A DNA stretch of 64,000 nucleotides from Zygnema cylindricum (GCA_037447655.1 JBBHKE010000099.1:62001-126000), one strand, 5' to 3'; counted from the first letter of the stretch, positions 10,534 to 21,936 are shown. Made by a program: numbers and translations. Notes: generated from the sequence alone by a model not told the origin.

Positions 10534-11703
10534 TTGCAGCAACAACAGTTGGCCGAAAATAAGATTGCAGCTTATACTTATAAAGGAGGAAGTATGAATA
10601 ATTATTGCAATGATTTAGGAGCATTATTTGGAGAGTTAGAGAGTGCAGGTAACTCATGGTCCGAGAGACAAAGAGTGAACACATTAATGATGAAACTACT
10701 TGAAGAGTATGAGAATATCATTAACCGATTGCAGGACATAGGAGATAGCAATTGGAATTGGGATGACACAGTGGGAATGATTTTAGTGAAAGAAAGCACC
10801 ATAGAGCTTAGGAGAGGGAGTCCAAGTGTTCAAGCATTGTATGCAGGAGCTGATTGGCGGAAGCGTGATGAGGAGAGAGGGAAAGATCCCTATCGAAACT
10901 TTGGTGGAAGAGGACAAGGAGGTGGCAGATTTGATAGACAAGGGAGAGGAGCTTCTCGAGGAGGATTATGTCACTTCTTCAAGAAACCGGGATACTATAT
11001 GGCAGATTGTGTCAAACTTGCAGATCTTCGACTCAAAGATGGTCAAGGAACCTCAAGGGATGGAGGAAAGGCTTTCTTCACTCAAGTTTATGATGAGGAA
11101 GTGGAAGAAAAAACCGAACCAGAAGAGGAGCTTGAGGAGCTTCTTCTTAATCTAAAAAACACTGAAAAGCATGTCGACATTCCACGGAGACAAAAGTGTG
11201 ATTTTGGAGGTAAAAGGTATCCACCCGAGGATGGATGGATCATAGACTCAAGGGCTTCAATGCATATGTGCAAAGATAAGCGGTGGTTCACTAAACTGAG
11301 AAAAATCCCAACAGTTGAGATAGAGTACGGAGATGGTAGAGTAGAAACCACAAGTCTTGTTGGAACTGTTGACTTGAAGGTTTTAGTTGATGGAAAGGCC
11401 TCAATTGTATCACTCTCAGACGTTCTTTACATTCCACAGCTTAGCAAGAACCTAGTCTCAACAGCTGTCTTAGATGAAAAGGAGTTTGAAACAGGAACTA
11501 GGAAAGGAATCTTCACAGCAAGCTTTGATAATGAGGTTTATTTCATAGCTGAGAAGGGCATTCAAGGAATGTTTAGAATTGTACTTTGCAATGAAAAGAG
11601 TGTTCTATACTCGTGTGCAAGTGAGATGATGCTTTGGCATAAAAGGTTGGGGCATGTGCATCTAGATAGATTAAAGAAAATGAAGAAAAAGGGAATAGTG
11701 TAG
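10534..11703 (+). pseudogene. Copia-A internal 1: gag C-terminus, protease, pre-integrase
   Basis: The 389-residue frame continues gag (QQQLAENKIAAYTYKG, then LQDIGDSNWNWDDTVGMILV), a Gly/Arg-rich stretch near residue 125, and a zinc-knuckle relic CHFFKKPGYYMADC near residue 145. That relic lacks the second Cys and has Tyr in place of His. The aspartic protease follows: GWIIDSRASMHMC, where the catalytic DSG is changed to DSR, so activity is doubtful. The pre-integrase motif LWHKRLGHVHLDRL is near the end. The frame stops at TAG 11701-11703, where the second internal region reads through (GAG at 16517), so this is a nonsense change in one polyprotein. Confidence 0.85.
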
Positions 11704-12810
11704 GGTATTACTTTTGAAGATGATGAGACCTTTGATGATTGTAGTGGATGTGCCCAAGGGAAGATTCATAGACTTCCATTTCCAAAGACAACAACATTTA
11801 GGAGAGAGAAAGTATTAGATCTAGTTCACAATGATGTTTAGGGACCTGCTAGGTATGCTTCACATGGGGGGAAGAGATGGATGTTAACCATCACATATGA
11901 TTGGTCTAGATACACGAAGGTATATTTTCTCAGACATAAGTCAGAGGTATTAAGATGTTTCAAAAAGTATAAAGTATGGAGTGAAAACCTACATGAAACC
12001 TCAATAAAAGAGATAAAAAGTGATAATGGGAAAAAATACACCTCAAGGGAATTTGAAAAATATCTTAAAGAATAAGGTTGAGAAAATTGTTCCCTATAAT
12101 TCAGAACAAAATGGAGTAGCAGAAAGAGTGAATAGAACTTAAGAAGATATGTCTAGAAGTATGTTAAGTGAGAAGGGCTGCAATTTTGGGCTGAGTCTTT
12201 GAACTATGTTAATTTCATCAAAAATAGAGTCGTAACTTCAGCAAATAAGGAGTAAACTCCGTATGAGAGGTGGACAGGAAGAAAGCCTGATTTGCCTAGT
12301 TTGAGAATGTTCGGAAGTCAAGTTTATAGTTTGGATTCCGATAAGACTAAATGGAAGTTAGAGGGAAGAGGGAAACCAAGACATCTTGTAGGATGTGATG
12401 AGAGCACAAAAGGATACCGGGTGTATGACTTGAAAAAAAGAGATATAATTTTGGTAAAACACATAGTGGTGATGAATGAAGAGAAGTCCATTGATCCATT
12501 CAAATATAATAAGGAAGTCAAAATCAGATTTGAAACGGATCAGTTTTTTGACTTTGACTTTGAATATGAAGAGATGGAAGATGGACAAAAAGGAAAATCT
12601 GCAGATCTACCAAAGGAGGAGGAAAGGACAACATCCGAGGCAACGCCACAATACGAAGTGGAAACCGATGAGGATTTCGATGAGACACCGGAATTAGAAG
12701 ATAGGGGAGCTGAAAATCTTCCTAAACGAAACCAAAGGATGCCTTCCATACCAGCTTCCGATTTTGAAGGGGGAGAAGAAGTAGTAAACGACTTCAAGAA
12801 AGACAAGTAA
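11704..12810 (+). pseudogene. Copia-A internal 1: broken integrase
   Basis: Homologous to the 329-residue integrase frame at 16512-17501 but carrying several stops, including TAG at 11838-11840 (Trp of the DVWGP motif), a TAA near 12073 and an in-frame TAA near 12253. Recognisable pieces are SGCAQGKIHRLPFP (zinc-binding end), WMLTITYDWSRYTKVYF, SDNGKKYTSREFEKYL (second catalytic Asp) and the C-terminal SLDSDKTKWKLEGRGKPRHL. After SREFEKYLKE the segment holding the catalytic Glu is damaged by a short deletion. The last 172 codons (12292-12810) stay open. Confidence 0.85.
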
Positions 12811-12827
12811 ATAACCAACTCACAAAG

Positions 12828-14428
12828 ATGTCTCACCCGAATGAACCTCAGACATACTTAGAGGCCATAAACACCCCAGAAAGTAGCCTGTGGATCACAA
12901 CTATAAATGAAGAAATGGCCTCTATCATGGAAGCCAATACATGGGAGTTGGTAGATTGTCCACTGGACCGAAAATCGATCGGATGTAAGTGGGTTTTGAA
13001 ACTTAAATTAAACCCCGATAATACCATTGAGAGGTACAAAGCTAGGTTAGTTGTAAAAGGTTATACTCAGAAAGAACGGATAGACTACGAAGAAACCTTT
13101 GCACCTGTAGTCAAATTTCCTTCTGTTAGAATCCTTTTAAGTATAGCCGCAGCGAATGATATGGAAATCCACCAGATGGATATTAAAACGGCCTTTTTGC
13201 ACGGAGAGTTGGAAGAAGAAATTTACATCAGGCAACCGGAAGGATTCGTGGAAAGTGAGGAAAAAAACAAGGTTTGTAAACTGATAAAATCACTCTATGG
13301 GCTTAAGCAAGCCCCGCGACAATGGAATATTAAGCTAGACGAGTTTCTGACCGGTTTGGGGTATATCTGAATTAGTTTAGATCACTCTATATATTTATTT
13401 GAGGATGAGGATGGAGTGATATTAATTGCTATATATGTAAATGATTTGTTGGTCTTAAGCAAGTCCTTAGATAAAATTAACAAACTAAAACAGGATCTTA
13501 GAAGCACTTTTGAAATAAAAGATCTCGGCGGAGCAAAGTATATTTTGGGAATTCAGATGGAGAGAGATAGAGGGAATAGAATTATAAGACTCACTCAAAA
13601 AGAAACAATCGGTAATATGCTAGAAAAATTTCAGATGGAAAAGGCAAACGGATGTACTATTCCTATGGATTTGAAGAAAGTGTTTGAGGTGAGTGAAGAG
13701 AGAGGAATATTGATCATTAATGATGAGATGGATGAGATAGAAAGAAAATTTACGGAAAAAATTCCTTATCGGCAAGTTGTAGGCAGTTTAATTTATTTTA
13801 TGAACTGTACCTGTCCGGATATAGCTGCAGCTGTAGGTGTCCTTAGTAGAAGTCTAAATGAACCAAGAAAGAGAGACTTGGAGGCTGCCAAAAGGGTGAT
13901 GAGGTATCTGGTGGGGACAAGGGAATTATGGTTGCATTTCGGAGGGGAGCACACTGACATCACCACCTGGAGTGATGCCAGTTATGGAGATGTGCCTTTA
14001 AGGCGGTGTACGACTGGATATGTGTTGCAAATTGGATCCGGTGCATGTTGTTGGAGTAGCAAGAACAAAAAGTAGTTGCTCAGTCCACTATGGAGGTTGA
14101 ATACATGGCTTCCTGTGCTGCCACCAAAGAATTAATGTGGGTTAAATCTCTTCTTGAAGAACTTGGGTTCATGAAGTCTGGAACTCAAAATGTTTTTTGT
14201 GATAATCAAGCTGCTATCTCTATTGCAGCTAATCCGAAACATCACTTCAAAGCTAGACATATGGATATTAGACTAAGCTTTGTCAGAGAGAAGGTAGAAA
14301 ATAAAATTATTAAACTGGTTCATAAAACTGATAGAGAAATGATTGCAGACATGATGACAAAAGCAGTGCCTTCCCCTAAGTTGATTTATTGCAGAGAAAA
14401 TTGTGGATTAAAATTGAAAAGTGACTAG
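12828..14428 (+). pseudogene. Copia-A internal 1: reverse transcriptase and RNase H
   Basis: The RT begins near NEPQTYLEAINTPESS and contains WVLKLKLNPDNTIERYKARL, MDIKTAFLHGELEEEIYIRQ and LYGLKQAPRQWN. A TGA at 13368-13370 breaks it. The next segment (13416-14075) has YVNDLLVLSK where the catalytic YVDD box is expected, an Asp-to-Asn change that should abolish polymerisation. RNase H follows with DIAAAVGVLSRSLNEP and WSDASYGDVPLRRCTTGYVL, then a frameshift at about 14075. The final frame (14090-14428) carries MASCAATKELMWVKSLLEEL, FCDNQAAISIA and ADMMTKAVPS. The stop lies just before the polypurine tract. Confidence 0.9.
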
Positions 14429-14430
14429 GA

Positions 14431-14441
14431 ATTAAGGGGAG
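14431..14441 (+). promoter_or_regulatory. Polypurine tract before LTR3
   Basis: ATTAAGGGGAG directly precedes the TG of LTR3 and follows the RNase H stop by a few bases. An identical tract precedes LTR4 (19258-19268). Confidence 0.85.
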
Positions 14442-15333
14442 TGTGGAAAAGAGGTAATTAATAGTTCACTTCCCTATTTTAGTTTTGTTTTAAAGAAAGA
14501 GAGTGAGGATCAAAAGGCGCGCCATGGCTGCCGCCATATTTAGAAAGTGGCAGTTTTTGCAGTTAAGGGTATTTTACTAAAATGATGCCTAAGTCTAGAT
14601 TTGAACCTGTGACCTCTAGATTCTTTATAGCCTAACGCCTTAACCATTAAGGCGTTACGAAACGATACACGTGACGGGTTTCATAAATATATAAACATTA
14701 ACGTAACAGCTAATTAACAGCAGACTAACCAAAAGGAGCAATTTCTGCATGTACGCGAATCTGAGCCGTGTAAAATATGTTTTGATCGGACGGCCGGCAT
14801 TATAGCCGCCACGCGAAATGAGCTTTTTGGCGGCATACGGAGATAGCGTCACGCGGGTGCCACGTGGCGCCACATTATTTGATACCGGAGAAGATGGGAG
14901 GAGGAACCATGGCTTCCGATATGACAGGTGTCACCTTGTAGACCTTGTCGTACAATGGTCGTACAATAAGTACATCACCCATTGTACCTTCTTGTACTTT
15001 ATAGTGTTCCTATTGGACTAGGGTTTAGTAGTAGGTAGTCGTGAGTAGGCAGACCGAGACTAAGTAATATTTAGGTACCTCTCTCTCTAAGAGAGCTTGT
15101 AACTATAAAGGTCATCTTTGACCAACCATAACTTACTGCTCAGGTGAGCAAATTCAGTGATTCTTTTTGCGTTTGACTCAGGGGAGTCTTGTCCTCACAA
15201 GGGTGAGAGTGGTCAGAATATTTGTGTGCCTGGGCGGCGCTTATTCAGCGGGAAAGTAGAAGGGGCAAATATTATCCAAGAGGCTTTACATAGGCTGCTC
15301 AATCTGTGGGTCAATGGAGACCACAGATTTTCA
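14442..15333 (+). repeat. Copia-A LTR3 (shared by two internal regions)
   Basis: 892 bp from TGTGGAAAAGAGG to GATTTTCA. It is 3' LTR to internal region 1 and 5' LTR to internal region 2, which shows the tandem arrangement. The sequence after it lacks the primer binding site and the first ~490 bp of gag; the junction reads CACAAATATAAG, using a short ACAAATATA match to gag near 9652. Confidence 0.9.
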
Positions 15334-16508
15334 CAAATATAAGAGAAGATCATTGCAGCAACAACAGTTGGCCGAAAATAAGATTGCAGCTTATACTTAT
15401 AAAGGAGGAAGTATGAATAATTATTGTAATGATTTAGGAGCATTATTTGGAGAGTTAGAGAGTGCAGGTAACTTGTGGTCCGAGAGACAAAGAGTGAACA
15501 CATTAATGATGAAACTACCTGAAGAGTATGAGAATATCATTAACCGATTGCAGGACATGGGAGATAGCAATTGGAATTGGGGGGAATGATTTTAGTGAAA
15601 GAAAGCACCATAGAGCTTAGGAGAGGGAGTCCAAGTGTTCAAGCATTGTCTGCAGGAGCTGATTGGCGGAAGCGTGATGAGGAGAGAGGGAAAGATCCTT
15701 ATTGAAACTTTGGTGGAAGAGGACAAGGAGGTGGCAGATTTGATAGACAAGGAGAGGAACTTCTCGAGGAGGATTATGCCACTTCTACAAGAAACCGGGA
15801 CACTTTATGGCAGATTGTGTCAAACTTGCAGATCTTCGACTGAAAGATGGTCAAGGAACCTCAAGGGATGGAGGAAAGAAAAAGGCTTTCCTGACCCAAG
15901 TTCATGATGAGGAAGTGGAAGGAAAAACTGAACCAGAAGAGGAGCTTGAGGAGCTTCTTCTTGATCCGAAATACACTGAAAAGCATGTCGACATTCCACG
16001 GAGACAAAAGTGTTCTTTCGGTGGTAAGAGGGATCAACCCGAGGATGGGTGGATCATAAACTCAGGGGCTTTAATGCATATGTGCAAAGATAAGCGGTGG
16101 TTTACTAAACTGAGAAAGATCCCAACAGTTGAGATAGAGTACGGAGATGGTAGAGTAAAGACCACAAGTCTTGTTGGAACTATTGACTTGAAGGTTCTAG
16201 TTGATGGAAAGGCCTCAATTGTAACACTCTCAAATGTTCCTAACATTCCACAGCTTAGCAAGAACCTAGTCTCAACAGCTATTCTAGATGAAAAGGAGTT
16301 TGAAACAGGAACTAGGAAAGGAATCTTCACAGCAAGCTTTGATTATGAGGTTTATTTCATAGCTGAGAAGGGCACTCAAGGAATGTTCATAATTGTTCTT
16401 TGCAATGAAAAGAGTGATCTCTACTCGTGTGCAAGTGAGATAACGCTTTGGCATAAAAAGTTGGGGCATGTGCATCTAGATAGATTAAAGAAAATGAAGA
16501 AAAAATGA
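15334..16508 (+). pseudogene. Copia-A internal 2: 5'-deleted gag and protease
   Basis: Gag begins abruptly at the LQQQQLAENKIAAYTYKG segment because the N-terminal coding region and primer binding site are deleted. A short deletion near 15580 and an in-frame TGA at about 15703 break the frame. The zinc-knuckle relic reads CHFYKKPGHFMADC: His is kept, but the second Cys is Tyr. The frame 15807-16508 holds the acidic linker and protease GWIINSGALMHMC, where the catalytic Asp is Asn (the DSG motif is NSG), then LWHKKLGHVHLDRL. It ends at TGA 16506-16508. It cannot serve as a functional Gag-protease. Confidence 0.88.
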
Positions 16509-16511
16509 ATA

Positions 16512-17501
16512 GTGGAGGGTATTACTTTTGAGGATGATGAGACCTTTGATGATTATAGTGGATGTGCCCCAGGGAAGATTCATAGACTTCCATTTCCAAA
16601 GGCAACCACATTTAGGAGAGAGAAAGTATTAGATCTAGTTCACAGTGATGTTTGGGGACCTGCTAGGTATGCTTCACATAGGGGGAAGAGATGGATGTTA
16701 ACCATCACAGATGAATGGTCAAGATACACGAAGGTATACTTTCTCATACATAAGTCAGAGGCATTAAGATGTTTCAAAGAGTATAAAGTATGGAGTCAAA
16801 AGCTACATGAAACCTCAATAAAAGAGATAAGAAGTGATAATGGGAAAGAATACACCTCAAGGGAATTTGAAGAATATCTTAAAAAAGAAGGAATTCATCA
16901 TGAGAAAATTGTTCCTTATAATCCGGAACGAAATGGAGTAGCAGAAAGAGCGAATAGAACTTTAGATGATATGTCCAGAAATATGTTAACTGATAAGAGG
17001 ATAAGGTTGCAGTTTTGGGCGGAGTCTATGAACTATGCTAATTTCATCAAAAATAGATTGCTAACTTCAGCAAATAAGGAGGAAACTCCATATGAGAGGT
17101 GGACACGAAGAAAGCCTGATTTGTCTAGTTTGAGAGTGGTCGGAAGTCAAGTCTACAGTTTGGATTCCGATAAGACTAAATGGAAGTTAGAGGGGAGAGG
17201 GAAGCCAGGATATCTTCTAGGATATGATGAGAGCACAAAAGGATATCGAGTGTATGACTTGAAAAAGAGAGATATAATTTTGGTAAAACACATAGTGGTG
17301 TTGAATGAAGAGAAGTCCATTGATCCATTCAAATATAATAAAGAAGTCAAAATCAGATTTGAAACGGATCAATTTTTTGACTTTGACTTTGAAAATGAAG
17401 AGAAGGTAGAGGGTGAAAAAGAAAAATCTGCAGATCTACCAAAAGGAGGGGGAAAGGACAACATCCGAGGCAACGCCACAACACAAGGTGGAAACCAATG
17501 A
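16512..17501 (+). CDS. Copia-A internal 2: integrase, intact DDE frame
   Basis: This 329-residue open frame is the best-preserved enzyme of the array. It would join element cDNA to chromosomal DNA as part of the Pol polyprotein, so the first Met is only the first codon after a stop. Visible are SGCAPGKIHRLPFP, the catalytic Asp in LVHSDVWGPARYA, the second Asp in RSDNGKEYTSREFEEYL and the Glu in PERNGVAERANRT, then the GKPGYLLGYDESTKGYRVYD domain of copia integrases. A frameshift in the acidic linker passes the reading to the RT frame, which overlaps from 17413. It lies in a defective element and would not be expressed as in the original polyprotein. Confidence 0.9.
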   Translation: MEGITFEDDETFDDYSGCAPGKIHRLPFPKATTFRREKVLDLVHSDVWGPARYASHRGKRWMLTITDEWSRYTKVYFLIHKSEALRCFKEYKVWSQKLHETSIKEIRSDNGKEYTSREFEEYLKKEGIHHEKIVPYNPERNGVAERANRTLDDMSRNMLTDKRIRLQFWAESMNYANFIKNRLLTSANKEETPYERWTRRKPDLSSLRVVGSQVYSLDSDKTKWKLEGRGKPGYLLGYDESTKGYRVYDLKKRDIILVKHIVVLNEEKSIDPFKYNKEVKIRFETDQFFDFDFENEEKVEGEKEKSADLPKGGGKDNIRGNATTQGGNQ

Positions 17502-18402
17502 GGAACTTCATGAGACACCAGAATGGGAAGATTTGGGAGCTGAAAATATTCCTAAACGAAACCCAAGGATGCCTTCTATACCGGCTTCCGATTTTGTAGG
17601 GGGAAGAAGAAGTAGTAAACGACTTCAAGAAAGACAAGTAAAAAACCAACTCACAAAGATGTCTCACCCGAATGAACCTCAGACATACTTAGAGGCCATA
17701 AACACCCCAGAAAGTAGCCGGTGGATCACAGCTATAAATGAAGAAATGGGCTCTATCATGGAAGCCAATACATGGGAGTTGGTAGATTGTCCACCGGACC
17801 GAAAACCGATCGGATGTAAGTGGGTGTTTAAACTTAAATTAAACCTGGATAATACCATTGAGAGGTACAAAGCTAGGTTAGTTGCAAAAGGTTATACACA
17901 GAAAGATGGGATAGACTACGAAGAAACCTTTGCACCTGTAGTCAGATTTCCTTCTGTTAGAATCCTTTTAAGTATAGCCGCAGCGGAGGATATGGAAATC
18001 TACCAGATGGATATTAAAACTGCCTTTTTGCACGGAGAGTTGGAAGAAGAAATTTACATGAGGCAACCGGAAGGATTCGTGGAAAGTGGGGAAGAAAGCA
18101 AAGTTTGCAAACTGATAAAATCACTCTATGGGCTTAAGCAAGCCCCGCGACAGTGGAATATAAAGCTAGACGAATTTCTGAACCGTTTGGGGTATATCAA
18201 AATTAGTTCAGATCACTCTATATATTTATTTGAGGATGAGAATGGAGTGATATTTATTACTATTTATGTGGATGATTTGTTGGTGTTAAGCAAGTCCTTA
18301 GATAAAATTAACAAAATAAAACAGGATCTTAGAAGCAATTTTGATATGAAAGATCTCGGCGAAGCAAAGTACATTTTGGGAATTCAGATGGAGAGAGATT
18401 AG
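17413..18402 (+). CDS. Copia-A internal 2: reverse transcriptase, partial Pol frame
   Basis: 329 residues. After an acidic linker shared with the integrase overlap, the copia RT runs from NEPQTYLEAINTPESS through CKWVFKLKLNLDNTIERYKA, the catalytic-Asp segment QMDIKTAFLHGELEEE, LYGLKQAPRQWN and an intact YVDDLLVLSK box. Unlike internal region 1, all RT catalytic Asp residues are present. The frame ends at TAG near 18400, where one extra T relative to region 1 shifts the frame just after ILGIQMERD. It lacks a normal start and depends on the upstream polyprotein. Confidence 0.88.
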   Translation: MKKKNLQIYQKEGERTTSEATPQHKVETNEELHETPEWEDLGAENIPKRNPRMPSIPASDFVGGRRSSKRLQERQVKNQLTKMSHPNEPQTYLEAINTPESSRWITAINEEMGSIMEANTWELVDCPPDRKPIGCKWVFKLKLNLDNTIERYKARLVAKGYTQKDGIDYEETFAPVVRFPSVRILLSIAAAEDMEIYQMDIKTAFLHGELEEEIYMRQPEGFVESGEESKVCKLIKSLYGLKQAPRQWNIKLDEFLNRLGYIKISSDHSIYLFEDENGVIFITIYVDDLLVLSKSLDKINKIKQDLRSNFDMKDLGEAKYILGIQMERD

Positions 18403-18448
18403 AGGGAATATAATTATAAGACTCACTAAAAAAGAAGCAATCGGTAAT

Positions 18449-19253
18449 ATGCTAGAAAAATTTCAGATGGAAAAAGCAAACGAATGTACTCCTCCTATGG
18501 ATTTGAAGAAAGTGTCTGAGGGGAGTGAAGAGAGAGGAATATTGATCATTAATGATGAGATGGATGAGATAGAAAGAAAATTTATGGAAAATATCCCTTA
18601 TCAACAGATTGTAGGCAGTTTAATTTATTTTATGAACTGTACCCGTCCGGATATAGCTGCAGCTATAGGTGTCTTTAGTAGAAGTCTAAATGAACCAAGA
18701 AAGAGAGATTGGGAGGCTGCCAAAAGGGTGATGAGGTACCTGGTGACAAGGGAATTATGGTTACATTTGGGAGGGGAGCACACTGACATCACCACTTGGA
18801 GTGATGCCAGTTATGGAGATGTGCCTTTAAAGAGGTGTACGATTGCATGTGTTGCAAATTGGATCCGGTGCATGTTGTTGGAGTAGCAAGCAACAAAAAG
18901 TAGTTGCTCAGTCAACTATGGAGGCTGAATACACGGCTTCATGTGCTGCCACCAAAAAATTAATGTGGGTTAAATCTCTTCTTGAAGAACTTGGGTTCAT
19001 GAAGTCTGGAACTCAAAATGTTTTTTGTGATAATCAAGCTGCCATCTCTATTGCAGATAATCCGAAACATCACTTCAAAGCTAAGCATATGGATATTAGA
19101 CTAAGCTTTGTCAGAGAGAAGGTAGAAAATAAAATTATTAAACTGGTTCATAAAATTGATAGAGAAATGATGCAGACATGATGACAAAAGCAGTGCCTTC
19201 CCCTAAGTTGATTTATTGCAGAGAAAATTGTGGATTAAAATTGAAAAGTGACT
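18449..19253 (+). pseudogene. Copia-A internal 2: RT C-terminus and RNase H, frameshifted
   Basis: Two overlapping frames (18449-18886 and 18843-19181) together cover the region that is nearly continuous in internal region 1: QMEKANECTPPMDLKKVSEG, NCTRPDIAAAIGVFSRSLNE, TTWSDASYGDVPLK, then FCDNQAAISIADNPKHHFK. A single-base deletion near 19168 shifts the ADMMTKAVPS end out of frame. The last element-encoded residues precede the 19258-19268 polypurine tract. Confidence 0.85.
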
Positions 19254-19268
19254 AGGAATTAAGGGGAG

Positions 19269-20157
19269 TGTGGAAAAGAGGTAATTAATAGTTCACTTCC
19301 CTATTTTAGTTTTGTTTTAAAGAAAGAGAGTGAGGATCAAAAGGCGCGCCATGGCTGCCGCCATATTTAGAAAGTGGCAGTTTTTGCAGTTAAGGGTATT
19401 TTACTAAAATGATGCCTAAGTCTAGATTTGAACCTGCGACCTCTAGATTCTCTATAGCCTAACGCCTTCACCATTAAGGCGTTACGAAACGATACACGTG
19501 ACGTTTTTCAAAAATATATAAACGTTAACGCAACAACTAATTAACAGCGGACTAACCAAAAAGAGCAATTCCTGCATGTACGCGAATCTGAACCGTGTAA
19601 AATATGTTTTGATCGGACGGCCGACATTATAGCCGCCACGCGAAGTGAGCTTTTGGCGGCATACAGAGATAGCGTCACGCGGTGCCACGTGGCGCCACAT
19701 TATTGGATACTGGAGAAGATGGGAGGAGGAACCATGGCTTCTGATTTGACAAGTGTCACCTTGTAGACCTTGTCGTACAATGGTCGTACAATAAGTACAT
19801 CGCCCATTGTACCTTCTTGTACTATATAGTGTTCCTATTGGACTAGGGTTTGTAGTAGGTAGTCGTGAGTAGGCAGACCGAGACTAAGTAATATTTAGGT
19901 ACCTCTCTCTCTAAGAGAGCTTGTAACTATAAAGGTCATCTTTGACCAGCCATAACTTACTGCTCGGGTGAGCAAATTCAGTGATTCTTTTTGCGTTTGA
20001 CTCAGGGGAGTCTTGTCCTCACAAGGGTGAGAGTGGTCAGAATATTTGTGTGCCTAGGCGGCGCGTATTCAGCGGGAAAGTAGAAGGGGCAAATATTATC
20101 CTAGAGGCTTTACATAGGCTGCTCATTCTGTGGGTCAATAGAGACCACAGAATTTCA
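19269..20157 (+). repeat. Copia-A LTR4 (3' boundary of array)
   Basis: 889 bp from TGTGGAAAAGAGG to AGAATTTCA, followed by the TAGGG target duplication at 20158-20162. The next ~300 bp (20163-20466) are flanking DNA in which I recognise nothing. Confidence 0.9.
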
Positions 20158-20466
20158 TAGGGAACCAATAGGAAGGTAAATACTTTTCTCCACCAAAAAG
20201 CCTCTATGGAAGAATTGACGAAGCTTAATAAGACCTATAATTAACAGTACGAAGAACAACACTGCGTACTTTGCATCACACCACAGTGTCCACCCTAGTC
20301 GCGCCCGAAACGGTTCAATAATTAACTTAATCGGTACCGTAGCGATGCGTATTGATCGGAAATACAATCGGTTTTCCTCGGCTCAATATCCTTCCAATAC
20401 AAGAAAATCGAAATACCGATTTTAGCTGTGATTTTGAATCACGCTTTTTCCAATTTTTGCTTTTCA

Positions 20467-21244
20467 TTAGGGTAACCTTCTATCAGGGGAAAAGTGGGGT
20501 TGTTTACAAGAGAAAGTACCTTTCCGTACTAAGCCGTACTGTATTTTTTTTTTTTTTACAAAAGATGTTTACCAGAAATTCGTTTAGATTCTCCATATTT
20601 TTTGGCGAAAACTTCCACCTTCTGATTTTTAATTTTATATGCAAACGCCCCTTCTATCCAGTACCTTGCGAGTCTCCTCCGACTGTCCTCATGAAGACAC
20701 TCTGCGCTTACTGGACGCGTGTATTGGTCCACTTATAAAATTCAAAGTCGATCCACGACGCACATGAAATTATAAATTTACATGTGGCAAATGGCATGTA
20801 CCTTCTAACGTCAAAGCCACCCTGTTCGACGACAAAATCTTGGTTGTATGAAATTTTGTCAAGCCTCCGCTGGTACAACGATAATACATGAACGTACAAA
20901 TGGTATATTCATAGACATTTGTACAAATTTTCATTTTGCAACGGTTTTCATGGCCGTTGGTACAACGACAAATACAAGAACGTTCAAGTTGTACATTAGC
21001 CTGACGCTCCTATAAATTTTAATCGGGGTTCGCCCGTACAGATACGCAATTGAGATATTATACTTTTAAAAAGTTTCAATATTCTTGGCCGGCTCAACAA
21101 GATCCTACGTGGTGCCAATCGTAATCCAACGCGTAAGCAAATTCTGCCTTTTTGACACGACATGATTGACAGGTGTTATAAATATTACTGCCATTAAACG
21201 TGACCGTATAATTACTGGGAACGCTTGATGGAAGGTTACCCTTA
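20467..21244. mobile_element. M2-type TIR element, copy 2
   Basis: The left end TAGGGTAACCTTCTATCA is matched by the complement of the right end, TGATGGAAGGTTACCCTTA. A GGGGAAAAGTGGGG block follows the left end, as in the other M2 copies. No transposase is seen. Its right end abuts or overlaps the next M2 copy. Confidence 0.6.
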
Positions 21245-21936
21245 GAGTGAAATTTTGTTAGAGGAAAAGTGGGGTTATTTACTGGACGCCGTACGATCTC
21301 GTACAGATTCGTACCATTTTTTTTTTGTCAGAATAAACATGACGAAACATGTTAACTGGATGGCTCCAATATTATAGGCGTAAGTATCGACCGTTGGATT
21401 TTTCACTTTTCTAGATGCGCGAAGCAATCGTGCACATTGTCCAGTGTGAAGAGACTCTCCTCGGCGAGGGAAGTTTATTCACACTGGTCGGAAACCATTG
21501 GTACACGTGAAAAGTAAAAAACGAATACACCACAAACATGAGATTTGAGAACCGAACACGTCGTACACGCCATATGCTTTTCGCCAAGGTGTAGGCAGGT
21601 CGACCGAAATATCCTCGCGCGCTCCTTTAGACATCCGTTGACCTTCAAAGTTTGCGGCGCCTTTTTGCAATTCTGTTTCAAAATTTTGATTTCCTTGGTC
21701 GCAATATTTCCGTACAATCATTAACTACCTCCGCTCGTGCAAATATTACGAACACGTTTTCAATTTGAATAATATTTTTAGATTTTAAGATTTTGAAACC
21801 TAACATACGTGGCACCATTCATAATTGAGAAACGATGTATACTGGCACAACATAATGGAACGTCGTGCCAGTAAACACTACAGATAGACGTCTTCGCATG
21901 TTTACAGGGACTGCCTAATGGAGTAGTGGCCTTAGA
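21238..21936. mobile_element. M2 TIR element, copy 3 (inverted relative to copy 1)
   Basis: It starts CCCTTAGAGTGAAATTTTG, then AGAGGAAAAGTGGGG, and ends at CTGCCTAATGGAGTAGTGG. It matches the reverse complement of 5950-6833 along its length, including the degenerate hairpin near 21440-21490. It is non-coding. Confidence 0.6.

Larger units (their letters stand above)
6910..20157 (+). mobile_element. Copia-A tandem LTR-retrotransposon array (4 LTRs)
   Basis: The order is LTR1, gag fragment, LTR2, internal region 1, LTR3, internal region 2, LTR4. The LTRs are about 890 bp, begin TGTTG or TGTGG and end TTTCA. The 5 bases before LTR1 (6905-6909) and the 5 after LTR4 (20158-20162) are both TAGGG, so the whole 13.2-kb block occupies one target site. 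The gene order PR-INT-RT-RNaseH marks Ty1/copia. The likely origin is one insertion expanded by unequal LTR recombination, or concatemer integration, followed by deletions that removed most of the first internal region and the 5' end of the last. Both internal regions carry stops and frameshifts, so the array is not autonomous. Confidence 0.9.
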
